The notes beneath the pieces were generated by a model that was not told the origin of the DNA, did not search any database, and was given only the letters and a program-made list of their open reading frames with translations. This document shows, one piece after another, positions 47,190-55,359 of a stretch of 64,000 bases of DNA (within the stretch, counting starts at the first letter, position 1; each line of letters starts with the position of its first letter). The stretch comes from Rhizobium albus (lineage in GTDB: Bacteria; Pseudomonadota; Alphaproteobacteria; Rhizobiales; Rhizobiaceae), in NCBI GenBank assembly GCA_030160035.1, contig BSNO01000001.1:1116001-1180000 (forward strand), written 5' to 3'. Position numbers and translations under genes: made by a program.

Positions 47190-48194
47190 TCAGGCTGCGT
47201 TCAGGAGCAGCTTGCGATCCGCACGCTCCTGCTGGGGCGAGCGGCCATAGAGTTCGCGGTAGCATTTGGAGAAATGCGAGGCCGACACGAACCCGCATGC
47301 GACGGCCACTTCCACGACCGGCATGGTGGACTGCACGAGCAGGTGGCGTGCGCGGTCGAGCCGGATTTCCAGATAGTAGCGGGCGGGCGAGCGGCCCATT
47401 TCATGGCGGAACAACCGCTCGATCTGGCGTCGCGAAAGGCCGGCATAGCGCGCGATTTCGATCAGGGAGAGCGGCTCGGAGAGGTTCGCCTCCATCAGTT
47501 CGATGATCGAGAGGATCTTGGAGTTCTGGACACCGAGGCGTGCCCGAAGCGGCAGCCGTTGCCGATCGTGCGGCGAGCGCACGCGGTCTGTCAGAGCCTG
47601 CTCGCAGATGCGATTGACGAGCGTATCGTCGTGATCTTCGCCGATTAGGTTGATCATCATGTCGAGCGCGGCGGTGCCGCCCGCGCAGGTGTAGAGATTG
47701 GAATCGACCTCGTAGAGATCGGCGTACACATCGGCCTTCGGAAAAGCCTCGGCAAAGCCCGGGAGGTTTTCCCAATGGATGGCGCAGCGCTTGCCCGAAA
47801 GGAGGCCGGCACTGGCAAGCACGTGGGCGCCGGTGCATAGGCCACCGACGGCGATGCCGCGGTGATACTCCTCCCGCAGCCAGGCGTTGACCGTCTTGTT
47901 GTTGAATTTTTCTACGTTCACGCCCGCACACACGAACACCATGGATGGCTTCATCTCGCCGGTCATGTGGCGCCGCTCATCGGCGAGCGACGTGTTGACG
48001 GCAACCTCGACGCCGTTCGAGGCACAGACCGGCTGGCCCTCCGTGGAGGCGAGGCGCCAGCGGTAGCATTCGTAACCGAGCATGCGGTTTGCGATTCTGA
48101 GCGGCTCGATCGCGGTGGAGAAGGCCAGCATGGAGAAATCGGGAACGAGAAAGAAGACGATGGACCGCTTGATGCGGCTCTGTGTGCTGGCCAT
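47190..48194 (-). CDS. GlxA-type AraC family regulator, candidate betaine catabolism activator
   Basis: A 334-residue regulator. The N-terminal DJ-1/PfpI-like domain (about 1-180) shows FFLVPDFSMLAFSTAIEPLRIAN and VGGLCTGAHVLASAGLLSG. The C-terminal AraC DNA-binding domain shows EIARYAGLSRRQIERLFRHE and VAVACGFVSASHFSKCYRELY. This architecture is shared by GbdR/SouR/CdhR-type regulators of glycine betaine, sarcosine and carnitine use, so it is a reasonable activator of the downstream demethylation genes. I place the start at ATG 48194 (ASTQSRIKRSIVFFLVP) because close relatives begin there; a longer frame runs to 48272. Confidence 0.85.
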   Translation of the reverse strand: MASTQSRIKRSIVFFLVPDFSMLAFSTAIEPLRIANRMLGYECYRWRLASTEGQPVCASNGVEVAVNTSLADERRHMTGEMKPSMVFVCAGVNVEKFNNKTVNAWLREEYHRGIAVGGLCTGAHVLASAGLLSGKRCAIHWENLPGFAEAFPKADVYADLYEVDSNLYTCAGGTAALDMMINLIGEDHDDTLVNRICEQALTDRVRSPHDRQRLPLRARLGVQNSKILSIIELMEANLSEPLSLIEIARYAGLSRRQIERLFRHEMGRSPARYYLEIRLDRARHLLVQSTMPVVEVAVACGFVSASHFSKCYRELYGRSPQQERADRKLLLNAA

Positions 48195-48341
48195 GACGGC
48201 AATCCAGTGGGGCCGACGGCCTCGGCTCGCCAGCCGACGACGCATCAGGCGTTGCGCCGCAGAATTTGGCATAGCACCCCATGGCTGTGAAGCGGGCGCA
48301 CCTCGAAATTTAGGTGCGCCCTAAACGGCGGTTCGATCATG

Positions 48342-48545
48342 TCAGTCGAAGTGCCGCGTCGGCCAACCGATGTCCTTGCGCACTTCCGGCGGCAGACGGG
48401 AAATCTCCACCTCTGTCAGGTGCCGCATCCACGCCTTTCGCGCTCGCTCTCGCTTGTCGGCCCACCGGCGTCCGATGTCGGCAAAGATGGATGAAATCCA
48501 GGCGGAGACGCCGCCAAGGGCGTCGTTTTGATGATGATAGGCCAT
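48342..48545 (-). CDS. DUF1127 small protein
   Basis: A 67-residue protein with the DUF1127 helix: RARKAWMRHLTEVEISRLPPEVRKDIG. AAAGGA lies 9 nt upstream of ATG 48545. DUF1127 proteins are short Arg-rich proteins of alphaproteobacteria; in Agrobacterium and Brucella relatives they take part in phosphate and carbon adaptation or RNA turnover. The divergent LysR gene recalls Brucella VtlR, which controls DUF1127-type small genes. Confidence 0.82.
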   Translation of the reverse strand: MAYHHQNDALGGVSAWISSIFADIGRRWADKRERARKAWMRHLTEVEISRLPPEVRKDIGWPTRHFD

Positions 48546-48664
48546 TTTTGGGTTCCTTTCGGGTTCAATATTCGAAAGGTCGCGACCCTTGATGTTGACT
48601 ATGATCGTGGCTTGGAGTTCAATCAATCGAAATGAAGTGATCTCTATGTGAAGAGAAATTGATC

Positions 48665-49558
48665 ATGAACGCTCCGCTGAATCATCCACTGCCAACTCTT
48701 GAGCTCGATGTTCTGCGTACCTTCGTTGCAATTGCGGAGACAAAGAGCTTCTCGGCGGCGGCCAATGCCGTCTTCCGGACCCCGTCAGCGGTTTCCATGC
48801 AGATCAAGAAGCTGGAAGAGACGCTGAAGCGGCCGGTGTTCATCCGCGATGCGCGCAACGTCACGCTGACCGGCGATGGCGAAATCCTGCTCAGCTATGC
48901 GCGGCAGTTGCTGGCGATCAACCGTGAGGCGGTGTCCAAGTTCATCACGCCGGATATTTCAGGTGTCGTGCGTTTGGGCTCGCCGGACGATTACGGCGAG
49001 CGGGTCTTGCCCCATGTGCTGAAGCGTTTTGCCGAAACCCATCCGGCAATCGCCGTCGATGTCGTGATCGACCAGAGCGGCAATCTGCAGAAGCGGCTCG
49101 ACGAGGGGACGCTCGACCTGACGCTGATGACCTGTTCGAGCGTGCAGACGCCTGCGGGCTCTGAGGTGCTGCTTACCGAAAACATCGTGTGGGTCGGCGC
49201 ACGTGGCGGTTCGGCCCATCTGCGCGAACCGCTGCCAGTGTCGATGTGGGAAGAGGGGTGCGCCTGGCGCCTGCGCGCGCTCGACGCGCTGAGTCGCGAG
49301 GGCCGCAAGTACCGGATCGCCTATATGAGCGCGCACACTGCCGGCCAACGCTCCGCGATTCTCGCCGATCTGGCGATCGCGCCGCTGCCCAAATCCTTCG
49401 TTGCCGACGATCTGGTCTGTCTGAGTGCCAAGGACGGGCTGCCGGAGCTCGGCACCTACAACATCATCATGGTCGTCGCGCCAAACGCATCCGCCCCGGT
49501 TCTCGCCGCAGCCGACCATCTGCGGGCAACGCTGGCGACGCTGAACGAGAAGCTGTGA
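48665..49558 (+). CDS. LysR-family regulator (VtlR/LsrB-like)
   Basis: A 297-residue LysR protein. The helix-turn-helix reads LDVLRTFVAIAETKSFSAAA followed by RTPSAVSMQIKKLEETL. The effector domain from about residue 95 (GVVRLGSPDDYGERVLPHVL) is of the LTTR_substrate type. The RTPSAVSMQ motif resembles VtlR and LsrB, LysR regulators of rhizobial/Brucella stress and symbiosis genes. It is divergent from a DUF1127 gene, an arrangement consistent with direct regulation of that gene. It converges with the ASKHA gene and may have no role in the betaine system. ATG 48665 is used in place of the leading TTG. Confidence 0.82.
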   Translation: MNAPLNHPLPTLELDVLRTFVAIAETKSFSAAANAVFRTPSAVSMQIKKLEETLKRPVFIRDARNVTLTGDGEILLSYARQLLAINREAVSKFITPDISGVVRLGSPDDYGERVLPHVLKRFAETHPAIAVDVVIDQSGNLQKRLDEGTLDLTLMTCSSVQTPAGSEVLLTENIVWVGARGGSAHLREPLPVSMWEEGCAWRLRALDALSREGRKYRIAYMSAHTAGQRSAILADLAIAPLPKSFVADDLVCLSAKDGLPELGTYNIIMVVAPNASAPVLAAADHLRATLATLNEKL

Positions 49559-49564
49559 AACGCG

Positions 49565-51625
49565 TCACCCGCGTGGGCGGCGTCCTCCGGCACGACCTCC
49601 GCGGCGGCGGCTTGCGCCGTCGTCGCCATCCGCATCACCCAGCGTCTTGCGCGGTGGCATCGTCACGGCTGCGCTGAGTTTCGGGAAGCGGTCGACCTTG
49701 TTCGGCAGGGCCATGGCGGCGACGAAATGGTCCTGGAACTTGGGCTCGAGCGCGGTCTCGATCTTCTCGATCTCCGTCACTGTCCGCTCGATCTCGCGGC
49801 GATGGTCGCGGTTGAGCAGGGCCATGCGAGCACCGGTACCGGCAGCGTTGCCAACGGCCTTGACCTTGTCCAGATCGCAATCCGGCACAAGGCCGAGCAC
49901 CATCGCGTATTTCGGATCGATGAACGAGCCGAACGCGCCGGCAAGCCCGATGCGATCGACCTCGGTGATGGCGAGCTTGTCCATCAAGAGCTTCACGCCC
50001 GCATAGAGTGCAGCCTTGGCTAGCTGGATCGCGCGCACGTCGGTCTGGGTGATCATAAGCCGCGGTTCGGCCTCCTGGATCACGTAGGAGAAGGTCCGGC
50101 CGTTCTCGACGATGCGCGGGCTCTTCTCGGCGAGCGCGCCGTCGATGACGCCGTCTTCGGAGATGATGCCCGCGAGATACATCTCGGCGATGACTTCGAT
50201 GATGCCGGAGCCGCAGACGCCGGTGATCTTGTGGCTTCCTGCACCCTCCGTGAAGGACGGTTCGTTGGACCATGCGTCAATGCCGATGACACGGAAGCGC
50301 GGTTCCAGAGTTTCCGGATCGATTCGCACGCGCTCGATCGCGCCGGGCGCCGCACGCTGGCCGCAGGAGATTTCAGCGCCTTCGAAGGCTGGGCCGGTGG
50401 GTGAGGACGCTGCAACGACGCGAGCCGAAGAACCGAGCACGATTTCTGCATTGGTGCCGATGTCGACGAGGAGCATGGTCTCGTCCTGGCGATGGGGGCC
50501 TTCGGTCAGCGTGGCGGCTGCCGCGTCGGCGCCGACATGGCCGGCGATGCAGGGCAGCACGTAGACCCGCGTGCCGACATTCATCGGCAGGTCGACCTCG
50601 GAGGCCTTCATCGAGATGGCGCCCGAAACGGCGAGCGCAAACGGCGCCCCGCCGAGTTCGGTCGGGTCGATGCCGAGAAAGAGGTGGTGCATGATCGGAT
50701 TGCCGACGAAGACCGAATCGAGGATGTCGGATCGCTCGATGCCGCCATCCGCGCAGACCTTGTCGATGAGTTCGTTGAGCGCCTGGCGCACGGCCGACGT
50801 CATCGCTTCCCGGCCTTCGGGGTTCATCATGACGTAGGAGACGCGGCTCATCAGGTCTTCGCCGAAGCGGATCTGCGGGTTGGAAGCGCCTGCCGACGCC
50901 ACCGTGCGGCCCGAAAGCAGCGAGGAGAGATGCATCGCAATCGTCGTCGAGCCGATGTCGCAGGCGATGCCGTAGGCTTCGTTCTTGAGGCCCGGATAGA
51001 TGGCGATGATGCGCGGTCGATCGGTGGGCTGGTCACGGTGGATCGCAGCCGTGACGGTCCAGTTGCCTTCACGCAGGGTCTTCTGGACGGTTGCAAGCAG
51101 ATGGGTATCGACGTCAGGATCCTTGATCCCCCAGTCGCGCTCCAGTGCGACCTTCAACCTGTCGAGGTCGCCGAGCGGCTTGTGCATATCCGGCTCTTCG
51201 ACCTCGACATAGCACATGTGGATCGCCGGATTGCGCTCGATGACGCGACCGTCTGAATCCTTGCGCACGACCTGGGCGTTGATCGCCACGTCCTGCGGAA
51301 CGTCGACCACCAGATCGCCCTGAATCGTCGCCGAACAGGAAAGGCGGCGGCCTTCCTTCAGGTCACGCTTTTCGGCGTAGCGCTCTTCCTTCGGCGAGAA
51401 GGCCGAGATGTGATCGACGGACGAAGTGATGCCGTGCTTGGCAAACCGGCCTTCCTGCACCTCCACCTGGCAACGGCCGCAAATGCCGCGACCGCCGCAC
51501 ACGCTTTCGACATAGACCCCGAGCTCACGCGCGGCCTCCAGCACCGGCGTGCCGGGCGCAAAACGCCCGCGACGGCCGGAGGGCATGAAGAGAACGAGGT
51601 GGTCGGGCTTTGCGTGTGCGTTCAC
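49565..51625 (-). CDS. ASKHA/2Fe-2S reductive activator of corrinoid proteins
   Basis: A 686-residue protein. The N-terminal ferredoxin-like domain has C43-x5-C49-x2-C52 (CGGRGICGRCQ) and C97, giving a plant-type 2Fe-2S cluster. An ASKHA/DUF4445 ATPase domain (about residues 200-620) has ACDIGSTTIAMHL and LLVDIGTNAEIVLG phosphate motifs. This is the layout of RACE/RamA-like enzymes that use ATP to return inactive Co(II) corrinoid to Co(I). The C-terminus ends in an Arg/Gly-rich tail (RRRGGRAGGRRPRG). ATGA overlap with the upstream 123-residue gene couples the two. Confidence 0.9.
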   Translation of the reverse strand: MNAHAKPDHLVLFMPSGRRGRFAPGTPVLEAARELGVYVESVCGGRGICGRCQVEVQEGRFAKHGITSSVDHISAFSPKEERYAEKRDLKEGRRLSCSATIQGDLVVDVPQDVAINAQVVRKDSDGRVIERNPAIHMCYVEVEEPDMHKPLGDLDRLKVALERDWGIKDPDVDTHLLATVQKTLREGNWTVTAAIHRDQPTDRPRIIAIYPGLKNEAYGIACDIGSTTIAMHLSSLLSGRTVASAGASNPQIRFGEDLMSRVSYVMMNPEGREAMTSAVRQALNELIDKVCADGGIERSDILDSVFVGNPIMHHLFLGIDPTELGGAPFALAVSGAISMKASEVDLPMNVGTRVYVLPCIAGHVGADAAAATLTEGPHRQDETMLLVDIGTNAEIVLGSSARVVAASSPTGPAFEGAEISCGQRAAPGAIERVRIDPETLEPRFRVIGIDAWSNEPSFTEGAGSHKITGVCGSGIIEVIAEMYLAGIISEDGVIDGALAEKSPRIVENGRTFSYVIQEAEPRLMITQTDVRAIQLAKAALYAGVKLLMDKLAITEVDRIGLAGAFGSFIDPKYAMVLGLVPDCDLDKVKAVGNAAGTGARMALLNRDHRREIERTVTEIEKIETALEPKFQDHFVAAMALPNKVDRFPKLSAAVTMPPRKTLGDADGDDGASRRRGGRAGGRRPRG

Positions 51626-51993
51626 GATTTCCTGCTCAGTCTCCGCGCGTTCGAGGTGACGCGCTTGGCGTAGGGTCGAAGCGATGCGGCAAACACCAGC
51701 TGCGGGTCGAACTGGCGCGGCGTCATGCCCGAAAGGGGTGCCATCGCGGCATCCGTCATCTGCTTGGCGATCGACAGGTTCATCGCCGCGATGCTTTCAA
51801 AGCCGGCGAGCACCTTTTCGTTGACCATCATGGAGTTTTCGCGGTCGCCCTTGGCCGTGGGCGACAGCACGTTCAGCCACATGCCCGTCATGCGCGACGC
51901 GATGACGAACGGTGCGGTGAACGCAAGCGTGGCGAGATCGGCATGGGCACCGACCGGAACTGCGGGTGTCTTGCGCGAGCGAGAACGCGTCAT
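51622..51993 (-). CDS. 123-residue protein of unknown function in the corrinoid methyltransferase operon
   Basis: A 123-residue protein with a short basic N-terminus (TRSRSRKTP), a hydrophobic/aromatic middle (LATLAFTAPFVIASRMTGMWLNVLS), then helical segments (FESIAAMNLSIAKQM) and a basic C-terminus (ARRLSRKS). It resembles phasin-like helical proteins in overall pattern, but I recognise no family. It overlaps the corrinoid activator gene by 4 bp and lies 79 bp after the methyltransferase gene, so a dedicated role in the system is likely. ATG 51993 is chosen; a GTG at 52020 is possible. Confidence 0.65.
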   Translation of the reverse strand: MTRSRSRKTPAVPVGAHADLATLAFTAPFVIASRMTGMWLNVLSPTAKGDRENSMMVNEKVLAGFESIAAMNLSIAKQMTDAAMAPLSGMTPRQFDPQLVFAASLRPYAKRVTSNARRLSRKS

Positions 51994-52072
51994 CGGGGAG
52001 GGATCCTGTTTTCTTGGCACATCGACAATGGCCGAAAGCGGTTAAAGCTCCTCCCAGAGCAAAAGAAGAGTA

Positions 52073-53029
52073 TCAGCTTCCCATGCGGGCTGCACGGCCA
52101 CCACGGCGCCGGCCGCCCGACGAAGCCGCGGCTGTGTTGCCCGCCGAAGCCGCGTCGGCAGCGGCCGACGGCGTGTGATCGCGATATTTCATGATCCAGT
52201 TGTAGCAATTGGCATCGGTGGAATTCAAAACATTGGCGGCGCGCACCATTTCCATCTCCTGCGGACGGCAGGGGTTCATGATGGCCGAGGTCATGCCGGA
52301 CGCGATGACCATGGGAATGAAGGCGGCGTTGATGCCGTGACGGTGCGGCAGGCCGAAGGACACGTTGGACAGGCCGCAGGTCGTGTTGACGCCAAGCTCT
52401 TCGCGCAGCCGCCGAACAAGCTTGAAGACCTGCAGACCCGCCGTGCCCATGGCGCCGATCGGCATGACAAGCGGATCGACGACGATGTCGTGCGCCTTGA
52501 TGCCGTAATCGGCCGCGCGCTCGACAATTTTCTTGGCGACGGCGAAACGCACGTCCGGATCTTCCGAGATGCCTGTTTCGTCGTTGGAAATGGCGACGAC
52601 CGGGACGTCGTATTTCTTGATCAGCGGCAGGATCGCTTCCAGCTTCTCGTCTTCGCCCGTCACGGAATTGACCAGGGGACGGCCCTTGGCGACCTTGAGG
52701 CCGGCCTCGATGGCGGCGGTGACGGAACTGTCGATCGACAGCGGCACGTCGACCAGATCCTGCACGATCTGCAGCGTCTGGACGAGCAGGTCCGGCTCCG
52801 TCGCGTTCGGATCGACTGCCGTGACGCCGGCATTCACGTCGAGCATCGTGGCGCCCGCGGCGACCTGTTCCAGCGCGTCCTTGATGACGGTCTCGAAATT
52901 GCCCGCAACCATCTCGGTCGCGAGCTTCTTGCGGCCGGTCGGGTTGATGCGTTCGCCGATCACGCAGAAGGGCTGGTCGAAGCCCATGACGATCTCACGG
53001 GTTGCCGATGCGATGATGGTGCGCGACAT
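52073..53029 (-). CDS. Methyltetrahydrofolate:corrinoid methyltransferase
   Basis: A 318-residue protein with the pterin-binding (DHPS-like) TIM-barrel fold of MtvA/AcsE-type enzymes. Visible features are FCVIGERINPTGRKKLA at the folate-binding N-terminus, ATMLDVNAGVTAVDP, PLSIDSS and NSVTGE. It moves a methyl group between methyl-corrinoid protein and tetrahydrofolate, so it is the exit step toward one-carbon metabolism. The C-terminal 30 residues are low-complexity, Ala/Ser then GGRRRGGRAARMGS. GAGGAG supports ATG 53029. A palindromic operator lies 78-101 bp upstream. Confidence 0.9.
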   Translation of the reverse strand: MSRTIIASATREIVMGFDQPFCVIGERINPTGRKKLATEMVAGNFETVIKDALEQVAAGATMLDVNAGVTAVDPNATEPDLLVQTLQIVQDLVDVPLSIDSSVTAAIEAGLKVAKGRPLVNSVTGEDEKLEAILPLIKKYDVPVVAISNDETGISEDPDVRFAVAKKIVERAADYGIKAHDIVVDPLVMPIGAMGTAGLQVFKLVRRLREELGVNTTCGLSNVSFGLPHRHGINAAFIPMVIASGMTSAIMNPCRPQEMEMVRAANVLNSTDANCYNWIMKYRDHTPSAAADAASAGNTAAASSGGRRRGGRAARMGS

Positions 53030-53078
53030 GGAAGCTCCTCGGTCGGGCCTGCGCCGTCTGATTAGCGAAAGATCGGAA

Positions 53079-53984
53079 TCAACGTTCCGCTGTCAGAGGC
53101 ATAGAAGGATATAAAGATGTCTTTATATCCCAAGAGCCGCGTTGTTCAAGCCACTCTGCCGACTTTTTCAGGCCGCCGAAGGGAAAGACGTGAATCTGCT
53201 TGATCGCCGAGTGCGGCGTGGCCGCAACATGCCGCTCGATCGGCCCCACGACCGTTTCCGGTGAGTGGCTGGTGGCGAGTGCCGTCAGCGCCAGCGCATT
53301 CTTCTTGAGGAACGTCACCGAATTGCCGATGCCGCAAAGGGCGGCGTATTTGATCAGCGTCGTGATCTTGGCGGGTCCGGCGACACCGAGATGCACGGGA
53401 AGGTCGATGCCTTCCGTTCGCAGGCCTTCGCTCCAGTCGATGAAGCGTTCCGCATCGAAGCCGAACTGGGTCACGATGCGCATGCGCGCGCCGGTCCGCT
53501 CAGCGAAGGATTTCTTCAGGCGCAGCGCGTGCAGAGCCACTTCCTCGTTGAATTCGGGACTGCCCTCGGGGTGGCCTGCAACGCCGAGATCGGTGAAGCC
53601 GAAGCGATCGAAGAGACCGGTCTCAAGAACTTCCATGGTCGAGGAGAACTCCCCGGCCTGACGTTCCAGTCCACCGCCGATGATGAGCGCATCCCTGACG
53701 CCAGCATCACCCGCGAGGCGCTCCACACGATCGGTCAGGGCCGCGCGGGTGGTGAGGCGCCGGCAGGCAAAATGCGGGACGGGTTCATAGCCGAGGCCGC
53801 GAATACGGGTTGCGGCGGCGACCATTTCACCGGTCGCGGTGCCGATGTCGGTGATGTAGACGCGGGTGCCTTGCGGAAAGAGGCCGGGCAGATCGTCGGA
53901 TTCGATGGCCTGCTTCGGTGCCACTTCGATCGAGGCGGCGATATGGGTGCTTTGATGCTGCTTCAATCCGATGACCGCGTTCAT
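53079..53984 (-). CDS. Methylenetetrahydrofolate reductase-like protein
   Basis: A 301-residue member of the MetF family. It shows RVYITDIGTATGEMVAAATRIRG (an N-terminal variant), RDALIIGGGLER, FGFTDLGVAGHPEGSP, VTQFGFDAERFIDW and LPVHLGVAGPAKITTL, matching the FAD-binding barrel of MetF, though its first barrel strand differs from biosynthetic MetF. In this cluster it should interconvert methyl-THF and methylene-THF, possibly in the oxidative direction. The last codons overlap the 53107-53130 palindrome. AGGGAA supports ATG 53984. Confidence 0.85.
   Translation of the reverse strand: MNAVIGLKQHQSTHIAASIEVAPKQAIESDDLPGLFPQGTRVYITDIGTATGEMVAAATRIRGLGYEPVPHFACRRLTTRAALTDRVERLAGDAGVRDALIIGGGLERQAGEFSSTMEVLETGLFDRFGFTDLGVAGHPEGSPEFNEEVALHALRLKKSFAERTGARMRIVTQFGFDAERFIDWSEGLRTEGIDLPVHLGVAGPAKITTLIKYAALCGIGNSVTFLKKNALALTALATSHSPETVVGPIERHVAATPHSAIKQIHVFPFGGLKKSAEWLEQRGSWDIKTSLYPSMPLTAER
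53107..53130. promoter_or_regulatory. 24-bp perfect palindrome upstream of the methyl-THF methyltransferase gene
   Basis: GGATATAAAGA (53107-53117) and TCTTTATATCC (53120-53130) are exact complements around a 2-bp TG centre. The core ATAAAGA-N2-TCTTTAT recurs at 59253-59268 before bmt. It lies inside the last codons of the MetF-like gene. I recall similar operators for ArsR-type SAM/SAH-responsive methionine regulators in alphaproteobacteria, but cannot verify that here. Confidence 0.75.
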
Positions 53985-54024
53985 GCTGCTTTCCCTATTC
54001 CAGCGGCTGCGGTCGATCGGCTCT

Positions 54025-54336
54025 TCAAGAAGCCGTATCGCTTTCCGATCCGCCCGATTTGACGAGAGCGACCAGCCGCTCTCGTGTGTACAGTTCTTCC
54101 AGCTCGGCCGCGGCCTTGTCCGCCTCGGCTTCGAGATCGTCGGAGACGGCTTGCGGGTCGCCCTTGCGCCAATCGGCAAGGTAATCGTCCGTGCCATGGG
54201 CGCCCGAGCGCATCGCACACATGTCGATGGCCTCGGTAAATCGCAGCGAAAGTTCGCGTTTTGCGGCCGTGCGGCCCTTTTTCACGATGACTTGCGCCGG
54301 GATGTCGCGCCAGTAGACGACGATGCGGTCGGCCAT
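54025..54336 (-). CDS. PF13769-type conserved protein ('virulence factor' family)
   Basis: A 103-residue protein with the conserved N-terminus RIVVYWRDIPAQVIVKKGR and AKRELSLRFTEAIDMCAMR. The family is named a virulence factor in databases, but its members sit in corrinoid methyltransferase clusters of many non-pathogens. The name therefore does not describe the role here. A consensus AAGGAG lies 8 nt upstream of ATG 54336. It lies 40 bp before the MetF-like gene on the same strand and is probably co-transcribed. Confidence 0.8.
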   Translation of the reverse strand: MADRIVVYWRDIPAQVIVKKGRTAAKRELSLRFTEAIDMCAMRSGAHGTDDYLADWRKGDPQAVSDDLEAEADKAAAELEELYTRERLVALVKSGGSESDTAS

Positions 54337-54409
54337 GCGTATGCTCCTTGAAATTGACTGTGATTGGGAATCGGGTGTGCCGCTGGCTGCCCCGCGACGT
54401 CGCAATGGA

Positions 54410-55048
54410 TCAAATGCGACGTGACGCAAATTGTGGCGGTGCGCCGGCCGCCAGCACGGCATCGGCAAGCTCGCCATAGCCCGTCAGACGCCGCTCATAG
54501 GAAAGTCCAAGCCGGTCGGCAGCCTCCCGGGCTTTCCCATCGAGCTCGGCGTCGTCGGTCTGGGCGAGATAGACGATCTTCTCGTAATGACCGAAATAGA
54601 CGTCGCGCAACTCCGGGTGGCAATCGAGCCCCAACGGCTCGATGACAAACGCCTTGAATTGCCGAGCCAGAAAATCCGTCAGGAAAAACGAGGTCATATC
54701 CTCGTCGCCGCGGGCTTCGAACACTGCATTACCAACGAAGAATGCATAGCAATGGGGGCCTGCGATCCGCGCCACGCCTTCTTCCGCGAGCACCTTGTCC
54801 AATGCGCCACCCGTGCCGCAATCGGCATAGGCCACGAAGATGCGTGTAAAGCCGGCCTTCCGAGCCTTGTTGATGGCATCTTTGACGCCCGGCGCGATCT
54901 TTTCCGGATGATTGTGCCAGATGGCCGGAAGGCAATGGACATCGAGATGCGTCAGCCCCGATTGCTCGCGGATAACCATAATCTCACGAGCGAGCGCCCC
55001 GCACGCAATCAAATGAACCTTTTCGACTTTCATGCGTTTCTGCGTCAT
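54410..55048 (-). CDS. DUF1638 family protein
   Basis: A 212-residue protein of the DUF1638 family. Signs are HLIACGALAREIMVI, DVHCLPAIWHNHPEKIAPGV and FVAYADCGTGGALDKVL, with conserved Cys and His residues that could bind metal or a corrinoid. DUF1638 is found next to methylamine methyltransferases in methanogens and to MttB-type genes in bacteria, but has no assigned reaction. It begins the minus-strand unit containing the PF13769 protein, the MetF-like protein and the methyl-THF methyltransferase. It has no signal peptide. Confidence 0.85.
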   Translation of the reverse strand: MTQKRMKVEKVHLIACGALAREIMVIREQSGLTHLDVHCLPAIWHNHPEKIAPGVKDAINKARKAGFTRIFVAYADCGTGGALDKVLAEEGVARIAGPHCYAFFVGNAVFEARGDEDMTSFFLTDFLARQFKAFVIEPLGLDCHPELRDVYFGHYEKIVYLAQTDDAELDGKAREAADRLGLSYERRLTGYGELADAVLAAGAPPQFASRRI

Positions 55049-55103
55049 TGCTTAACCGACGCGCATCCCTGCCGGGGGCGCCCATTGAGAGTAGGGACAG
55101 AAA

Positions 55104-55265
55104 ATGACTTCCAAAACACTCGGCCGCGCAGCCATCCTTCTCGTAGCGATCTTCTCGCTCAGCGCATGTGGCAACACGATTCGCGGCGCCGGTGCAGACA
55201 TGGCCAACACGGTTGACGCCACGCAGTCTGCTGCTGCCAACGTCGACGCCGCTGCAACCTACTAA
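55104..55265 (+). CDS. Entericidin-like small lipoprotein
   Basis: A 53-residue protein: signal sequence with lipobox LSAC (Cys at residue 22) and a mature part starting CGNTIRGAGADMANTVDAT, the entericidin A/B family pattern. GTAGGGA lies 9 nt upstream of ATG 55104, and a rho-independent terminator follows. It is probably an outer-membrane lipoprotein linked to stress or toxin-antidote functions. It lies on the opposite strand within the methyltransferase cluster and is likely to be unrelated to it. Confidence 0.82.
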   Translation: MTSKTLGRAAILLVAIFSLSACGNTIRGAGADMANTVDATQSAAANVDAAATY

Positions 55266-55299
55266 GATGACGCGCCGGATCGCTCCGGCCTCGCTTGCC

Positions 55300-55327
55300 A
55301 AGGGCCGCTCCACCGTGCGGCCCTTTT
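55300..55327 (+). terminator. Rho-independent terminator after the entericidin gene
   Basis: AAGGGCCGC (55300-55308) pairs with GCGGCCCTT (55317-55325), followed by a T run. The symmetry with the A stretch makes it usable by the converging corrinoid protein gene as well. Confidence 0.88.
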
Positions 55328-55359
55328 TTATTGAGCGTCTCTCAGTCTGACCGGCGGTA

